Of a stretch of 64,000 nucleotides of DNA, positions 1 to 10,369 are shown one piece after another. How positions within the stretch are numbered: position 1 is the first letter of the stretch; the number at the start of each line of letters is the position of its first letter. The stretch spans positions 2,352,117 to 2,416,116 of the forward strand of contig OX421501.1 of NCBI GenBank assembly GCA_949126835.1, given 5' to 3'. The stretch is from Anisus vortex (taxonomy: Eukaryota > Mollusca > Gastropoda > Planorbidae). A program made the translations under genes and the position numbers. The notes below the pieces were generated by a model. That model worked only from the letters and a program-made list of their open reading frames with translations. It was not told where the DNA came from and did not search any database.

Positions 1-300
1 TGCAACTTTAAAAAATGAAAAGCAAGAACACCAAAATGAATTGTAATTGAGACAGGGAATTGATAATCATGTAGGATGCTTGTAATAGTTTTATGTATTT
101 TTAATATAGAGTCTTTTACATTAACCACAAGACCCTGAATGTAGATTTATATTAAAAAAAACAATTGACACGAAACAACTGTAATATTCTGAATATTGAA
201 AATCAATGAAATAATTGAAGAAGTCATAAGCATAACCAACGGTAATAAGTGATAGTCAGATACTATACACACACACACGCACACAAATATATATTATACA
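1..300. other. AT-rich sequence, no gene seen
   Basis: No open frame or recognisable repeat body is visible. A short CA-rich microsatellite lies near 269-285 and a TA-rich patch follows it, just before the repeat that starts at about 302. Confidence 0.6.
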
Positions 301-301
301 A

Positions 302-695
302 GCTTAATTACCCGGCGTTGCCCGGGGGGAAATAAAACAGGCCTAGACTTTATAAGCTACAGATAAAAAATGTATACATTACAATGAACAGAAAGATATA
401 GATCTAAGAATTTAAAAAATGATTAATTTTTACTTAAGACATTTAGGAAAGTAATTTAAAATAAATATTGTAATCGGGTCAGAAAATCGGCATGTCTTTT
501 TATTTAACGAAAGGCTAAATTGCCCGTTGTTGCCCATGGATTTTCAATCTTTTTTTTTTTAAAGTAATATTAATTGTAATACGAAAATTGTAGAAAAAAA
601 CAACAACATTGTATAGTCAACTGGAGGATCGAATCCGGGTCGACCGCAATGATGTCCGATACTTTATCTACTCAGCTAGCGAGGAGACACATGTG
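302..695 (-). repeat. tRNA-headed SINE-like repeat (family B), copy 1
   Basis: The motif CCCGGCGTTGCCCGG near 310 and the following body (TATAAGCTACAGATAAA, then ACAATGAACA) recur at 43838-44165 and, reversed, at 26145-26400. On the minus strand the far end (about 695 down to 605) reads like a tRNA: TAGCTGAGTAG resembles a pol III A box and GATTCGATCC a B box. I infer a tRNA-derived SINE running on the minus strand, whose 3' end is the GC-rich motif. A second copy of the 3' motif near 515-540 suggests an internal insertion or two overlapping copies. Confidence 0.5.
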
Positions 696-699
696 CTAA

Positions 700-880
700 G
701 TAAAATTGCAAAGGTAAAATATGAGGCAATAAGTTCACGCGTCTTGAAATAAACAAATTTGGTTAAACACACAATAAGAGCTTATTATATATTTATAAAG
801 ATACTATTGAGAATACTATAGATTATATAGAGAAACTATAGATTATATAGAGAAACTTTACGTCTGCACGTGTACAGGAA
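700..880. other. AT-rich sequence with a short direct duplication
   Basis: No gene is seen. Around 817-855 a 21-bp segment containing ATAGATTATATAGAGAAA is directly repeated. Confidence 0.5.
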
Positions 881-882
881 AT

Positions 883-1058
883 GCCACTAAAGAGTCTATC
901 CAGCTCTGATGGGTTCCTGACATTAGATGGGGCAAAGCAAAGTCGGCTGGGTATTGTGCTGGCCACACATTCCCTGTCGTTTGTCGTGGCCACAGAAACA
1001 GATGGACGCTGCTTCATGGACCCTACGGCTTAATTTGGCCAATCGGGATTTTACCATT
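883..1058 (+). repeat. SINE family A, 5'-truncated copy
   Basis: It carries the conserved body of the main SINE of this window in order: CCAGCTCTGATGGG, a GGCTGGG segment, GTGCTGGCCACACA, CGTGGCCACAGAAAC, CTGCTTCA, and a closing AATTTGGCC/GGGATTTTAC. The tRNA-like head is missing. The overlapping open frames (823-1017 and 927-1193) are incidental to the SINE. Confidence 0.85.
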
Positions 1059-1059
1059 A

Positions 1060-1620
1060 TACATATTTTATCATTTCTGACTAGAATGAGTTTCCGTAAA
1101 TCTTCATCTCAGAAACAAATTTTTAAAAAAAATTATGCTTTTTTACGGAAATGCTTGTCTTGTAACATATTAAAACATCTTAAAGTACACTGATTACGAA
1201 ATAGGTAAACAAGTCTACTTCAGTGTCGTTTCTGACTAGATCAAGATAAGTGGCTGTACTGCTGTACTTATTACTGTTAAGATAATACTTGCTGTTAAAC
1301 ATTGAAAGCTTTAAATTATATCATGCACTTTATTCATAGAAAACTGGCGGCAGAGAAGAAGGGGGAATGAACTCAGGACAGGTTCATTATGGATTCGTAA
1401 AAGGGGAGGTAATTGAGAACATATTTTGAAATTCAATTTTTTGAGGGGGATAATGGCTTAATAACCGGTAATTATGGAAGGCCGTGGGTGCCATGTGTTT
1501 CAGAAAGCAGACACCGGTGTGTGTGTGTGTTTGTGTGTGTTTGTGTGTGTTTGTGTGTCGTTAAAGTAAAAGATATATAGTAGATGAGTGTGTTGGTTTG
1601 CCGGGTGCGTTCGGAGGAAA
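1060..1620. other. No gene seen; GT microsatellite
   Basis: Nothing coding is supported. An imperfect GT run interrupted by TTTG units lies at about 1516-1557. Confidence 0.5.
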
Positions 1621-1639
1621 TGACCGTTGCTAAAGATTT

Positions 1640-1800
1640 GGGCTTTGAAGGTGTATGTGTAAGTGTGTATATTTGAATTGTAAAGTCTAGGCTATATTTG
1701 AGTGTGTACGTGTGGATGATAGGTCTAGATTTTAATGTGTATATGTGAATGTGTAGGCCTATATTTCAATGTGTTAATGTGTACTCATAAACAAACGTTT
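1640..1800 (+). repeat. Degenerate GTGTAGGCCTATATTT minisatellite
   Basis: Loose repeats of a unit resembling TGTGTAGGCCTATATTT plus ATGTGTATATGTGAATG. The same unit makes the better array at 3738-3787 and 5808-6180, so this is probably an outlying or decayed part of the same repeat type. Confidence 0.45.
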
Positions 1801-2200
1801 ATAAAGGCATATATTTAGATATATAGATGGGCTTTTTCAGTAGTACATTGAAGCACTCAAAGCGGAGTTTTCTAAACAAAGACAAGACTATCAAATTCAT
1901 GGACTCATTTTTTGATACCGCAGCAAGCTTAACTGGCTTGATCTTACTACAACCTTCTTAGATGTAGATGAAAGACTTTTTAAAAATTGACTGGAGGAAT
2001 ATTGGAGATTTTAAAACGCAGCTAGTTGAATTTTAAACATTTTAAAAAATGGACATCGAAATGTGCCAATTTGCTGGAAAATCTGAATGGAAGCTGCTTA
2101 GGAAAGTCACAACTGACAGGCATTCGCTGTACTTTCAACTTATACTGACTCCTAGCCCACTTACATTTTTAAACATTTGGTTGTTATTGTTATCATCGTA
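1800..2200. other. No recognisable feature
   Basis: AT-rich sequence without a supported gene or repeat. Confidence 0.4.
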
Positions 2201-2202
2201 AA

Positions 2203-2305
2203 TTGTAATTGTAATTGTAATTGTAAATGTAATTGTTAAGCGCATAGAACTGATTGCGGGATATGCGCTATATAAGCTTCATTATTATTATTATTATTAT
2301 TATTA
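2203..2305 (+). repeat. 3' end of a retroposon with an ATT tail
   Basis: ATTGTA units are followed by a short segment that can form a hairpin (GCGCATA paired with TATGCGC) and then by about eight ATT units (2281-2304). A structured 3' end with a short-unit microsatellite tail is typical of LINE or SINE insertions. The family is not identified. Confidence 0.4.
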
Positions 2306-2429
2306 CGTGTGAACAGTATTTATTGCACATGAAAGTTGTGTTAAGAATTCAAAGAGCTCTTTTACAATACACTAGTCAGAAACACAGAAATGACTAAACA
2401 TGTATCTGTCATTAGCAATCACTCATTAA

Positions 2430-3510
2430 TTATTGATACAGACTAATTACATTTAAGAGTTTTTATGCTCATCTTCTATAATTTAAGATAAAAATAAGTA
2501 ATTCTAAAACAAATTTTATTTTATCAATTGAATAAATAAAAGAGACTTTTGAATAGCATTATATTATGCAATTGTTGTAATTAGGTTATTAATGTTTAAT
2601 TAAAAGATAAACTCGTTAAGGTTAAATGGACAAACATTAATGCAGGAAATGTTTATTTGCAACTGTTTACCGTAAATTAATTTTATACCTCTAATAATTA
2701 AATCTTGTAATGAATACTTTAATGCTGGATTTATATAAAGAAAAAAATGTGTCAAAAATTATCTTTTTTATTTTACAAATCATAATTTGTTTGGCATCTC
2801 TATTGAATCAAATTTAGAAACTTTATTTTAATTAAAGGGAGATAATTAGCCCATATTATTTGCGCTAATTTTCTAGTTTTTATGTTGTAGTTTTTTTTAA
2901 AATTATTATAAAGACTAAATTAAATGGCCTGCAACTTTAACTTTATAACGACCAAACTATAAAAAGTCGTAAAAAATTATATAAATATTATATCATTAAA
3001 AAATTATATGCACCTTTTTCTAAACATTACATTAACTACCCAGTTGGTATGATTACTACGTATCCATTCCGTTTAACGATATTATATGTCAGGATTAGCA
3101 TGGTAACATATTTATATAATTAAATAAAACCCCAGTTAACCGAACAAAATATAATCTATTAGATGCTAGAATAGATCCTTATCTTGATAAACCAAATGAT
3201 AATGTTTACAAAATAGTTACCATAAATATGAAAGTTTGGTAATAAAATATTGTATTTGGTATAAATAAAAAGGATGATAATCACAAACATGTTATTTATT
3301 TTATTAAACATAAAACGCTTTTTTAACAATGTTCTCTATAGTTTTCTTTTGATTTTGGCCTTGGTCTTGCTACGGAGTTAAAGTAATTGTCTTAAAAAAA
3401 AAATAATAAAACAATTATAATAGAGCATGTTGACTTTTAGGCTGTTGGCACGCTGAATGATTTAGAAATCCTAGTTTGGCGCACTGTTAGCAAAAGGTTG
3501 CCGACCCCTG
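2430..3510 (+). mobile_element. Non-autonomous hAT-like element, family H, copy 1 (5' end lost)
   Basis: The interior is clearly homologous to the 1.5-kb element at 46764-48271 (for example ACATTAATGCAGGAAATGTT and ACATTAACTACCCAGTT). The right end carries the terminal motif GGTTGCCGACCCCTG, preceded by AGGCTGTTGGCACGCTGAAT as in the other copies. The left terminal repeat is not recognisable, so the copy is truncated or diverged there. The 8 bp after the end (GTCTAGAT) have TA at the centre, as in the other copies. No transposase is present. Confidence 0.75.
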
Positions 3511-3558
3511 GTCTAGATTAATTAGTAGAGTGTATTTAAAAAAAAAAAAAGTTTACAA

Positions 3559-3744
3559 TTGTATAGAGAATTATTAGTCTGTATTCTATTTCGTTCAAAC
3601 ACCAGATGCTTCGAAAATGAACCCCATAAACCGTACAATTTCAAAATTTTCTTGGGGCCCCCAGACTCTGTCGGTCCGAGAAGGGGCGCAGATTTTGTGT
3701 CATGTCCATCGGGCGTAGATGACCCTAGCTACGCCACTGTGTAG
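3559..3744 (+). other. Short open frame, not recognised
   Basis: A 61-codon open frame lies between the hAT copy and the next minisatellite. The segment GGGGCCCCCAGACTC... is GC-richer than its surroundings and may be the end of another repeat. I see no domain and no splice context and do not call it a gene. Confidence 0.2.
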
Positions 3745-3787
3745 GCCTAGAGTATATTTAAATTTTTATAATTGAATGTGTAGGCCT
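3738..3787 (+). repeat. Left part of a TAGGCCT minisatellite split by a hAT insertion
   Basis: It contains TGTGTAGGCCTAGAGTATATTT and AATGTGTAGGCCT-type units that match the array resuming at 5808. The hAT element at 3788-5807 lies between the two parts. Confidence 0.7.
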
Positions 3788-4039
3788 CAGGGCCGGCTCA
3801 TCCATATAGGCGAACTAGGCGGCAGCCTAGGGCGCAAAATTTTGGGGGGCGCAAAATTTAGGATTTTTTTACATTTGGGAATTCAAAAACATAAACTATA
3901 TTATTATTAAAGTTTAGTTCTTCTGCGCTACTAGCATAGGCAAATGAATTACTAGGTAATGAAAGGCGAAGGGTATTTTATTTAAGTTGTCTTAGAAAGT
4001 ACTTAGTTTGGCAACCTTGCTGTGCGTAGCGGAGTGCAA

Positions 4040-5319
4040 AAAGGCAACCCCTATTTTCCCCCGGCCACACCCTGGATTCGAAGAATTTTTGGTTACAGCT
4101 AGAATTGATTTAGAGTTCAAGAAGAGAGTTCTGGTTGATGCTAATGAAGTAGCAGAAGAAGTTGGACGGAATAGAACCAGTATTTGAGAAAGAGAAGGTA
4201 CGAATACGAAAAAAGAAGAACATGTTTGATTACGAATCAACAGATGAACATGTAAATATCGCAGGTGACCATTTAGAAAGTTTCAAGATCCACTTTTATT
4301 TCGCTGCTTTACTTTAGACAAAGTTAAAGTTAAAGAAAAATTGTCTCAGTTAAACAAAGTATCTGGTGTCTTTGCATTTTTTTTACAACATTCCTGACCT
4401 TAAAAACAAAACTACATCATGTGCAAAAACATTCCTGACCTTAAAAACAAAACTACATCATGTGCATAAACATTCCTGAACTTAAAAACAAAACTACATC
4501 ATGTGCAAAAACATTCCTGACCTTAAAAACAAAACTACATCATGTGCAAAAACATTCCTGAACTTAAAAACAAAACTACATCATGTGCAAAAACATTCCT
4601 GAACTTAAAAACAAAACTACATGATGTGCAAAAACATTCCTGAACTTAAAAACAAAACTACATCATGTGCAAAAACATTCCTGAACTTAACAACAAAACT
4701 ACATGATGTGCAAAAACATTCCTGACCTTAAAAACAAAACTACATGATGTGCAAAAACATTCCTGACCTTAAAAACAAAACTACATGATGTGCAAAAACA
4801 TTCCTGACCTTAAAAACAAAACTACATGATGTGCAAAAACATTCCTGACCTTAAAAACAAAACTACATCATGTGCAAAAACATTCCTGACCTTAACAACA
4901 AAACTACATGATGTGCAAAAACATTCCTGAACTTAAAAACAAAACTACATGATGTGCAAAAACTTGGGAAAATCATTAACAATCGAAAAAGATGAAAGTG
5001 TGAATTAATCTGACATTGCTGCTGTAGGACTGTGCTCTGAACTAAGAGCAATTTCTCATCATCTCCATGACTCGACTCGACAGTATCAAACCCTGAAGAA
5101 GTCCTAAACTAGGCCTACATTTACCAACAGAATCTTGAAACTGGATTTCCTAACATTTATGTAGCCCTTCGTATTTTGCTTACGTTGCCACTTTCCGTAG
5201 CTAGTGCTGAACGAAGTTTTTCAAAACTTAAGCTAATTAAAACCTACCTGCGTAGTACAATGTGTCAAGAGAGACTTAGGGATCTGACGACAATTTCAAT
5301 TGAAAGTGAGACTCAATAG
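4040..5319 (+). pseudogene. hAT transposase pseudogene
   Basis: Only pieces of the transposase remain. The best is the C-terminal hAT dimerisation domain: from about 5117 to the TAG at 5317-5319 the frame is open, with the family's hallmark SVASAERSFSKLKLIKTYLR (5197-5256) and STMCQERL shortly after. Upstream, near 4170-4260, an acidic-to-basic stretch and the MFDYES motif are typical of ZMYM1-like hAT proteins. In-frame stops occur (for example near 5006) and the 41-bp array, not a multiple of three, shifts the frame. The N-terminal zinc-finger region is not recognisable. It is certainly non-functional as it stands. Confidence 0.8.
4388..4961 (+). repeat. 41-bp tandem array, 14 copies, inside the hAT transposase remnant
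   Basis: The unit contains ACATTCCTGACC, AAAAACAAAACTACATCATG and TGCAAAA. Starts at 4388, 4429 and so on to 4921 give 14 copies at an exact 41-bp period. The copies differ at few positions (GACC/GAAC, CATCATG/CATGATG). The unit itself looks like transposase coding sequence. Confidence 0.9.
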
Positions 5320-5807
5320 CCCGCATACAAGAATTGCTATGAAAGAAAAGTACCATTAGGGTTTTAGTCTTTATGAGTATGAATGCTGTTAATCAGTATC
5401 CAAATGTGACTTTTGGACCGTAGTTAAGAAAACAATAATCCAATATCAAGCAATATCATGTAGTCTTTGTGTATTTTTTTAAAGTGTTTTAAAAACAGAA
5501 AATCTATCTGTAATCTGTTTGTTTCTGTTTGTTATTAAGAGAACTTTACATAATGCGATTATGAAACCTATAAACCAAATGTAAAACTGTATGTTATGTA
5601 ACTTTTCTAATAATAATTTAGATTTCTAATTATTAATATATAGGTCTAAGTCGTAAAAATAAAAGACTAGAATTTGTAGAATCTAAATGCAAATCCATTG
5701 TTGCTTTTCATTCAACTCTTTTATTTACATATCCCAGTCATATCCAGACAAAGGCTCTTTAATGAAGGGCGCATAATTAGTTTTCGCCTAGACTGCCCAA
5801 AACCCTG

Positions 5808-6180
5808 GTAGGCCAGTAGGCCTAAATTTAAATGTGTAAATGTTAATGTGTAGGCCTATATTTAAATGTGTAAATGTTAATGTGTAGGCCTTAAAATTAA
5901 ATGTGTACATGTTAACGTGTAGGGGCCTATATTTTAATTTTAATGTGTAGGCCTATATTTAAATATGTAAATTTTAATGTGTAGGCCTACATCTAAATGT
6001 GTAAATGTTAATGTAAATGTTAATGTGTAGGCCTATATTTAAATGTGTAATGTTAATGTGTAGGCCTATATTTAAATGTGTAAATGTGAATGTGTTGGCC
6101 TATATGAACGTGTATGTGTGAATGTGTTGGCCTAAGCTTATATTTAAATGTGTATCGGTAAATGTGTAGCCCAATAAGCT
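5808..6180 (+). repeat. TAGGCCTATATTTAAATGTGTAAATG minisatellite
   Basis: About nine imperfect units of roughly 34 bp (GTAGGCCTATATTTAAATG, then TGTAAATGTTAAT). It is the right-hand continuation of the array interrupted at 3787. Confidence 0.85.
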
Positions 6181-6232
6181 GACCTTTTTGAAATGTGTAT
6201 TTAATGTGTAAGAATGTGAGTAGTTCGGACTG

Positions 6233-6310
6233 TGTTTATATAAACGTATGCAAAAAAAATAAAAAAAAATATATAAAAAAATATAAAAAATAAAAAAAAT
6301 CAACCAAATC
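6233..6310. repeat. A-rich low-complexity tract
   Basis: Runs of A with single T interruptions. The minus-strand open frame here (6100-6330) is a low-complexity artefact. Confidence 0.7.
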
Positions 6311-6392
6311 GTCAGAAGGCACATATCCAAACTTTAATTGACACGCAAATGTCAACAAGAATCATTAGTTTGAATTAAATCATTGGCACGTT

Positions 6393-6495
6393 CTGAGTCT
6401 ACCTCATCCTCTAGTATGCCGTGGCCACAGAAACTGGTGAACGCTGCTTCACCGGCCCTACGGATCGAGTTGGGCCGACGGGATACATTATCTTA
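6393..6495 (+). repeat. SINE family A, 3' fragment
   Basis: Begins near GAGTCTACCTCATCC, then jumps to CTAGTATGCCGTGGCCACAG, the CTGCTTCACCGGCCCTA box and the closing GACGGGATAC. The middle is deleted. Confidence 0.85.
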
Positions 6496-6748
6496 CTTTT
6501 TATAGAAAAAAACAACAACAATCGCAAGCTGTTGCGCAGTATCTTACAGGAAAAAAACAACACACATCTAGTGTTTCTAGGTTTAGGGATTTTACTATTG
6601 GCGTTACTCTTGTCAGCTGTGAATATTCGCTAATAATGAATCTTGCAGCTCATTTCTGACTTTGTTCTAATTTTTCAATTGTTTTCTTTAGTTAACCACT
6701 TGTTGATAGAGAGGATAAGGGAAAGTTTGAAAAAGGTAATATGACCCA

Positions 6749-6985
6749 ACTACTATCGGACACGAGCGGGTTCGAATCCAGCATTTTTTCCCGGGTCTGA
6801 AGGGTGTCCCTGAGTCTACCCAGCTCTGATTGGTACCTGACCTTAGTTGGGGGAAAGTAAAGGAGGCTGTGCATAGTGCTGGCCACACAATCATCTAATA
6901 TGCCGTGGCCACAGAAACTGGTGAACGCTGTTTCACCGGCTCTATGAATCAATTCGGTCCGACGGGATACGTTATTTCACTTTTT
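6749..6985 (+). repeat. SINE family A, nearly complete copy lacking the A box
   Basis: It starts within the tRNA-like head at a B box-like GGGTTCGAATCC. The linker TTTTTTCCCGGGTCTGAAGGG, the CCTGAGTCTACCCAGCTCTG core and the 3' hairpin region (GGCCACAC ... GTGGCCAC) follow. It ends with GGTCCGACGGGATAC. Two long minus-strand open frames here are products of the SINE. Confidence 0.9.
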
Positions 6986-6989
6986 TAAA

Positions 6990-7290
6990 ACTATCGGTCA
7001 AGCATCAGACATTGGCAGGTCTCCGAAGAGACCCTAAAGGAAACCTGGATTCCAACTCTCATATTTTGGATCAATGTTGATTTGAGTGCACTGCTGTCTA
7101 GGCCACAGAGTCCCATGGTCTCTCGTGCTAAACCTGATTTCCTGTTACTACGATTGTCAATCGTGCCTGGCTGTAGAAGCTGCAGGTGCACAACGAAAAC
7201 AGCCAACTCACCGATAAATCACAAAGCTGTCTGTGTGGATCGAGAGTGCTGTTTAGAGCCATCACGGCTGTCCATCACTTAACCTATATT
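6990..7290. other. Unassigned moderately GC-rich segment
   Basis: Overlapping open frames on both strands (6991-7206 minus, 7082-7282 plus) lie in a stretch that is GC-richer than its flanks. I recognise no domain or splice context. It may be an unrecognised transposon fragment. Confidence 0.25.
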
Positions 7291-7810
7291 TCACATTGTT
7301 ACATAAACAATAATTAATTTGTTTGTTTTTATAATTAAAAGGTTCCCGTCATGCCTTATTAGCTACTCACTTCCGCCCCCACACACGTGCGCGCAAATAT
7401 CAGCAACGTCATTAAAAGAAATACTGGATGGCGTAGAATCTGAGGCGTGGACTCGAGGGCTGCAGAAAGAATCCGTTTTCCGGAGGGGGGGGGGGAAGAC
7501 ACCCTAAGGGCGCCGACTGAGATCCGCCCGTGTTTATTGTCAGCATTGATCTCTTTGATATCTGATGTGCTGTCGTCGACGATGTAGATGAGTTCCCGCT
7601 ATCTGCATTCAGAGAGCCCCAAAGTACTCTTTTCTACGCTTCTGCCTAAAGCATTGCGAAAGTGATTGATTGATTGCTCGGTGAGTTTGTTGTCCTTGAC
7701 ATTTTTTCTTCAATGTTTTGATTTTTTTTAAAGAACTCGTTGATTCAAAGATTAACCGCGAATCTTTGACCTTGCAACGTAATGCATTTCTGTTTTTTTT
7801 TTTTTTTTTT
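7290..7810. other. No gene seen
   Basis: Contains a G-run (7485-7494) and a T-run (7792-7810). Nothing else is supported. Confidence 0.4.
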
Positions 7811-7811
7811 A

Positions 7812-7945
7812 CGAAATCAACACACTTTTTGGTGACGTCATTGTGATTCGATAAAAAATTAACACGATTTTTGATGATGTCATTGTGATTCGATTAAAAA
7901 TCAACACGATTTTTGATGATGTCATTGTGATTCGATTAAAAAGCT
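7812..7945 (+). repeat. 42-bp direct repeat, 3 copies, with CRE-like motif
   Basis: The segment GTCATTGTGATTCGAT occurs at 7837, 7879 and 7921, an exact 42-bp period. The first copy has the palindrome TGACGTCA and the next two have TGATGTCA. No gene is seen beside it. Confidence 0.8.
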
Positions 7946-8084
7946 GTGTGGTAATTAGAGCTGATACTTCATTTATGTTTTTCTCCGTAGATCTCTGTTT
8001 GTTGTTTGCTACACTAAAGAAACGAACAGTTTCGGGAGAAATACAGATTTTTTAAAATTAATTAGTGGCATAAATTGGGTGGAA

Positions 8085-8175
8085 AAGTGAAGGCAGCTGG
8101 GTGTTGTTGTAGCTAGCCATAGAATTATCCTGCATGCCATATTATCGAGAAAGGTGCTGCATTACAAATGGTTCG
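8085..8175 (+). repeat. Very degenerate SINE family A fragment
   Basis: GTGAAGGCAGCTGGGTGTTG, AGCTAGCCATAGAATTATCC, GCATGCCAT and GGTGCTGCATTAC follow the order of the SINE 3' body, but with many changes. Confidence 0.4.
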
Positions 8176-8179
8176 AAGT

Positions 8180-9430
8180 GTTTTTCTATATCTATGCTAT
8201 TGAGATTTACAGGTCTTTAGCGGAGGTTTATTATTTACTTTGGACATATTAGACAAGTCGGTTGCGTGGCCAACCCAGTTCGCAAATCTCATATTATTTT
8301 CTTTCCCTAACTAACGTCGGGTAACCATCAAAGATAGTCAGGCTCATAGACACCACGAAATTGAAGTAAACATGGCCGTTTTGCTTTTTGACAAACATTT
8401 TATATTCAAGACTGTTGAAACTGTAGTGTAACAGTACTTCACTAAACCACAGCTCCCAGATGTAAAGGGTGGAAGAATAAAAAGTTATAGTGTACATTAA
8501 ATTAAGTGAAAGCCAGGCAGAAAGAGAGAGAGAGAGAGAGTGTGAGAGAGAGAGGGGGATAGAAAGATTAAAAAAAAATAGATTTAAACGTAGAAATAAC
8601 GAGAAAGAAATTAGAGAAAAACTAGCATAGGATTGGGTGTTCAATAAGTCACAGCTTACTAAACAAGCTGTTATACTGGGTTTTCTATAATGGGTGGTAC
8701 AGAACCAGTTTTCTATAAGCAGGACTTCACAAATCAAATTCTTTTCTTGAATACCTTCTGAAATCTCAGCCTGAAGAACAAATTTTAAGGGGAGGCAACA
8801 CCTTACAATGAAAACCACAAAATCTCTACATCGCATAATGTAAATATGCCCGGGTTCTAAAGGGAGACAATTTAATCAAAAGCAATGTGAGAACTTCTGC
8901 GTAAAGCGATGATAAAAGAACAAAACAAGGGCAGCACAATTTGTTAGAAAGTACTCTCCCCTGAAGAAATACATCGATTTCTTCCCTCCCCCTTTTACCC
9001 ACCTTCGTTAGCTTCTCGTGATTTCCTCGTCGCGAGCGTTTCTCGTCTGGTGTGTGTGTGTGTGTGTGTGTGTGCGTGTGGGCATGCGCGAGCTCGTGTG
9101 CGTATTTTTAGGATTTGGGAAATGCTGTTGCCTAAATTAAAAAAAAAGAAATGAATCGATATTGGGATTGACGTCATAGTTTTCTGTGTAATACGTCAGA
9201 GGGGAAACCTCTCAAATCGTGTAAGGAGGTCATTTTAAAAAAAAAAGGAAGGGACCTGCGAATCCAAGTTACACAACTAATTAATTTATGTATTTAATTC
9301 TGTCTTTACTTTTAGATCTATGTCTTTTCTTCTTTAAATAAAAATCAAAAAGGATTAAAAAACGATTTTTTTCTTTTCCCTCCAGCGGTTTTTTACTTTG
9401 ATTTGTCTAGAACCGACATGCGCCAAACTA
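8180..9430. other. No gene supported; GA and GT microsatellites
   Basis: A GA run lies at 8525-8555 and a GT run at 9050-9078. The 180-codon minus-strand frame (8294-8836) crosses the GA run and is leucine/serine-rich only for that reason. No splice or domain evidence is present. Confidence 0.5.
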
Positions 9431-9452
9431 ACTAATGTTCCGGGAAAGCAAT

Positions 9453-9535
9453 GGGTTTTATTAAGGGGTCATACACATGTGACGTCAGATTACGGGTTTT
9501 ATTAAGAGGTCTTTCACATGCGACGTCAGATTTGT
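9453..9535 (+). repeat. 41-bp direct duplication with GACGTCAGAT motif
   Basis: GGGTTTTATTAAG begins at 9453 and again at 9494. Each unit ends in GACGTCAGAT, the first as TGACGTCA, the second as CGACGTCA. Confidence 0.75.
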
Positions 9536-9549
9536 TCTTCCATTTCCTA

Positions 9550-9757
9550 CACAAGGTCGGCAACCTACGGAACGCGTAGCCACACTTGGCACGCAAAGCT
9601 ATTTTCAATGGCACGCGTAACACCTAAACATAGGTTATTAATGTCTTTTCTACAGGTAATTGGGTGCTAGAGCAGGATGCATTTTAGGATCTTGGCACGT
9701 GGAATAAATAATAAATCCTACTTTGGCACAACATTATCAAAAGGTTGCCGACCCCTG
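9550..9757 (+). mobile_element. Short non-autonomous hAT element, family H
   Basis: Left end CACAAGGTCGGCAACC and right end GGTTGCCGACCCCTG are terminal inverted repeats of family H. Inside are the family's CACACTTGGCACGC and TTTTCAATGGCACGCG blocks and, near the right end, AATCCTACTTTGGCAC. I see no clear 8-bp duplication around this copy. Confidence 0.8.
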
Positions 9758-9765
9758 CCCTATAC

Positions 9766-10086
9766 CACGTAAAATTTTGCTTTTACAAACAGCGAAACAC
9801 AAGAATGACGGTTAGTCATGACGAATTATGTCATAAACATAAGTACAAAAACACTTTTCGTATTCTATATGCAAGAACAAATTACACAGCCCTATCAGCA
9901 GAGCCCCCTTACTCTTTCTTACTCTTTCTTCCCGAGTTATATCCGGTCATGGAATGGGTTGCCTGAACAAACCAGGAAAAAACAGCAACTTAACATCATT
10001 TAAAAATATTACTTAAAATGTAAGACCAGATTCCAACCACGGAAAAGCGTAGGGCGCAATAATATTCTTTATAGAACGAGCGACTG
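9766..10086 (+). mobile_element. LINE family G 3' fragment (ATAAG-tail family)
   Basis: A decayed copy of the reverse transcriptase C-terminal end seen best at 32155-32680. It keeps a hint of the SFFPSGIRAWNGLPEQ segment (TCTTTCTTCCCGAG ... TGGAATGGGTTGCCTGAACA), then CACGGAAAAGCGTAGGGCGC and TTCTTTATAGAACGAGCG. Its tail is cut off by the TIR element starting at about 10089. Confidence 0.8.
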
Positions 10087-10165
10087 TAAGATGGACCGCT
10101 TGCTCTATTTTTAGAGCCGAAAACTTAGTTTGCACATGCGCGGCCTCCCCTTCTTCCGGTGTAAC
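10087..10165 (+). mobile_element. TIR element family T, left-end fragment
   Basis: GATGGACCGCTTGCTCTATT and TTTAGAGC followed by TTTGCACATGCGCGGCC match the left halves at 18882 and 50780 (reversed). The right half is absent. Confidence 0.65.
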
Positions 10166-10369
10166 ATATTGAAATGAACATTTATCGCATGTATTTGATT
10201 TAGTTTATGCAGTTCATTTTTTTTATTAAAGGCCTTAGAATTACGGCAATGCAGAGGTATAAAGTTATCTTAACAAATTTGTGTTAATGCAGTTATTTCT
10301 ATTTTAAATGTTCGATGCCATTGTCTGAGCACACCCACTGTCCAGGTAATGATTCTCTATATACTAAAT

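Larger units (their letters stand above)
3788..5807 (+). mobile_element. hAT transposon (ZMYM1-like transposase type), decayed, with 8-bp target duplication
   Basis: The left end CAGGGCCGGCTCATCC and the degraded right end (AAACCCTG at 5800-5807) fit hAT termini. The flanking octamers are GTAGGCCT (3780-3787) and GTAGGCCA (5808-5815), a 7/8 match, as expected for hAT. Inside are transposase remnants in the forward sense: a lysine/arginine-rich stretch followed by MFDYES near 4220, a segment ending CSELRAISHHL near 5035-5065, and the C-terminal dimerisation domain at about 5117-5319. Stops, frameshifts and a 41-bp tandem array (4388-4961) destroy the frame. An internally deleted relative lies at 54296-54621 on the opposite strand. 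Confidence 0.85.

Noticed and set aside
8294..8836. 180-codon minus-strand ORF as a gene
   Set aside because: It crosses a GA microsatellite that supplies an LSLSHSLSLSLS stretch. The rest has no domain, and no splice sites were evident.
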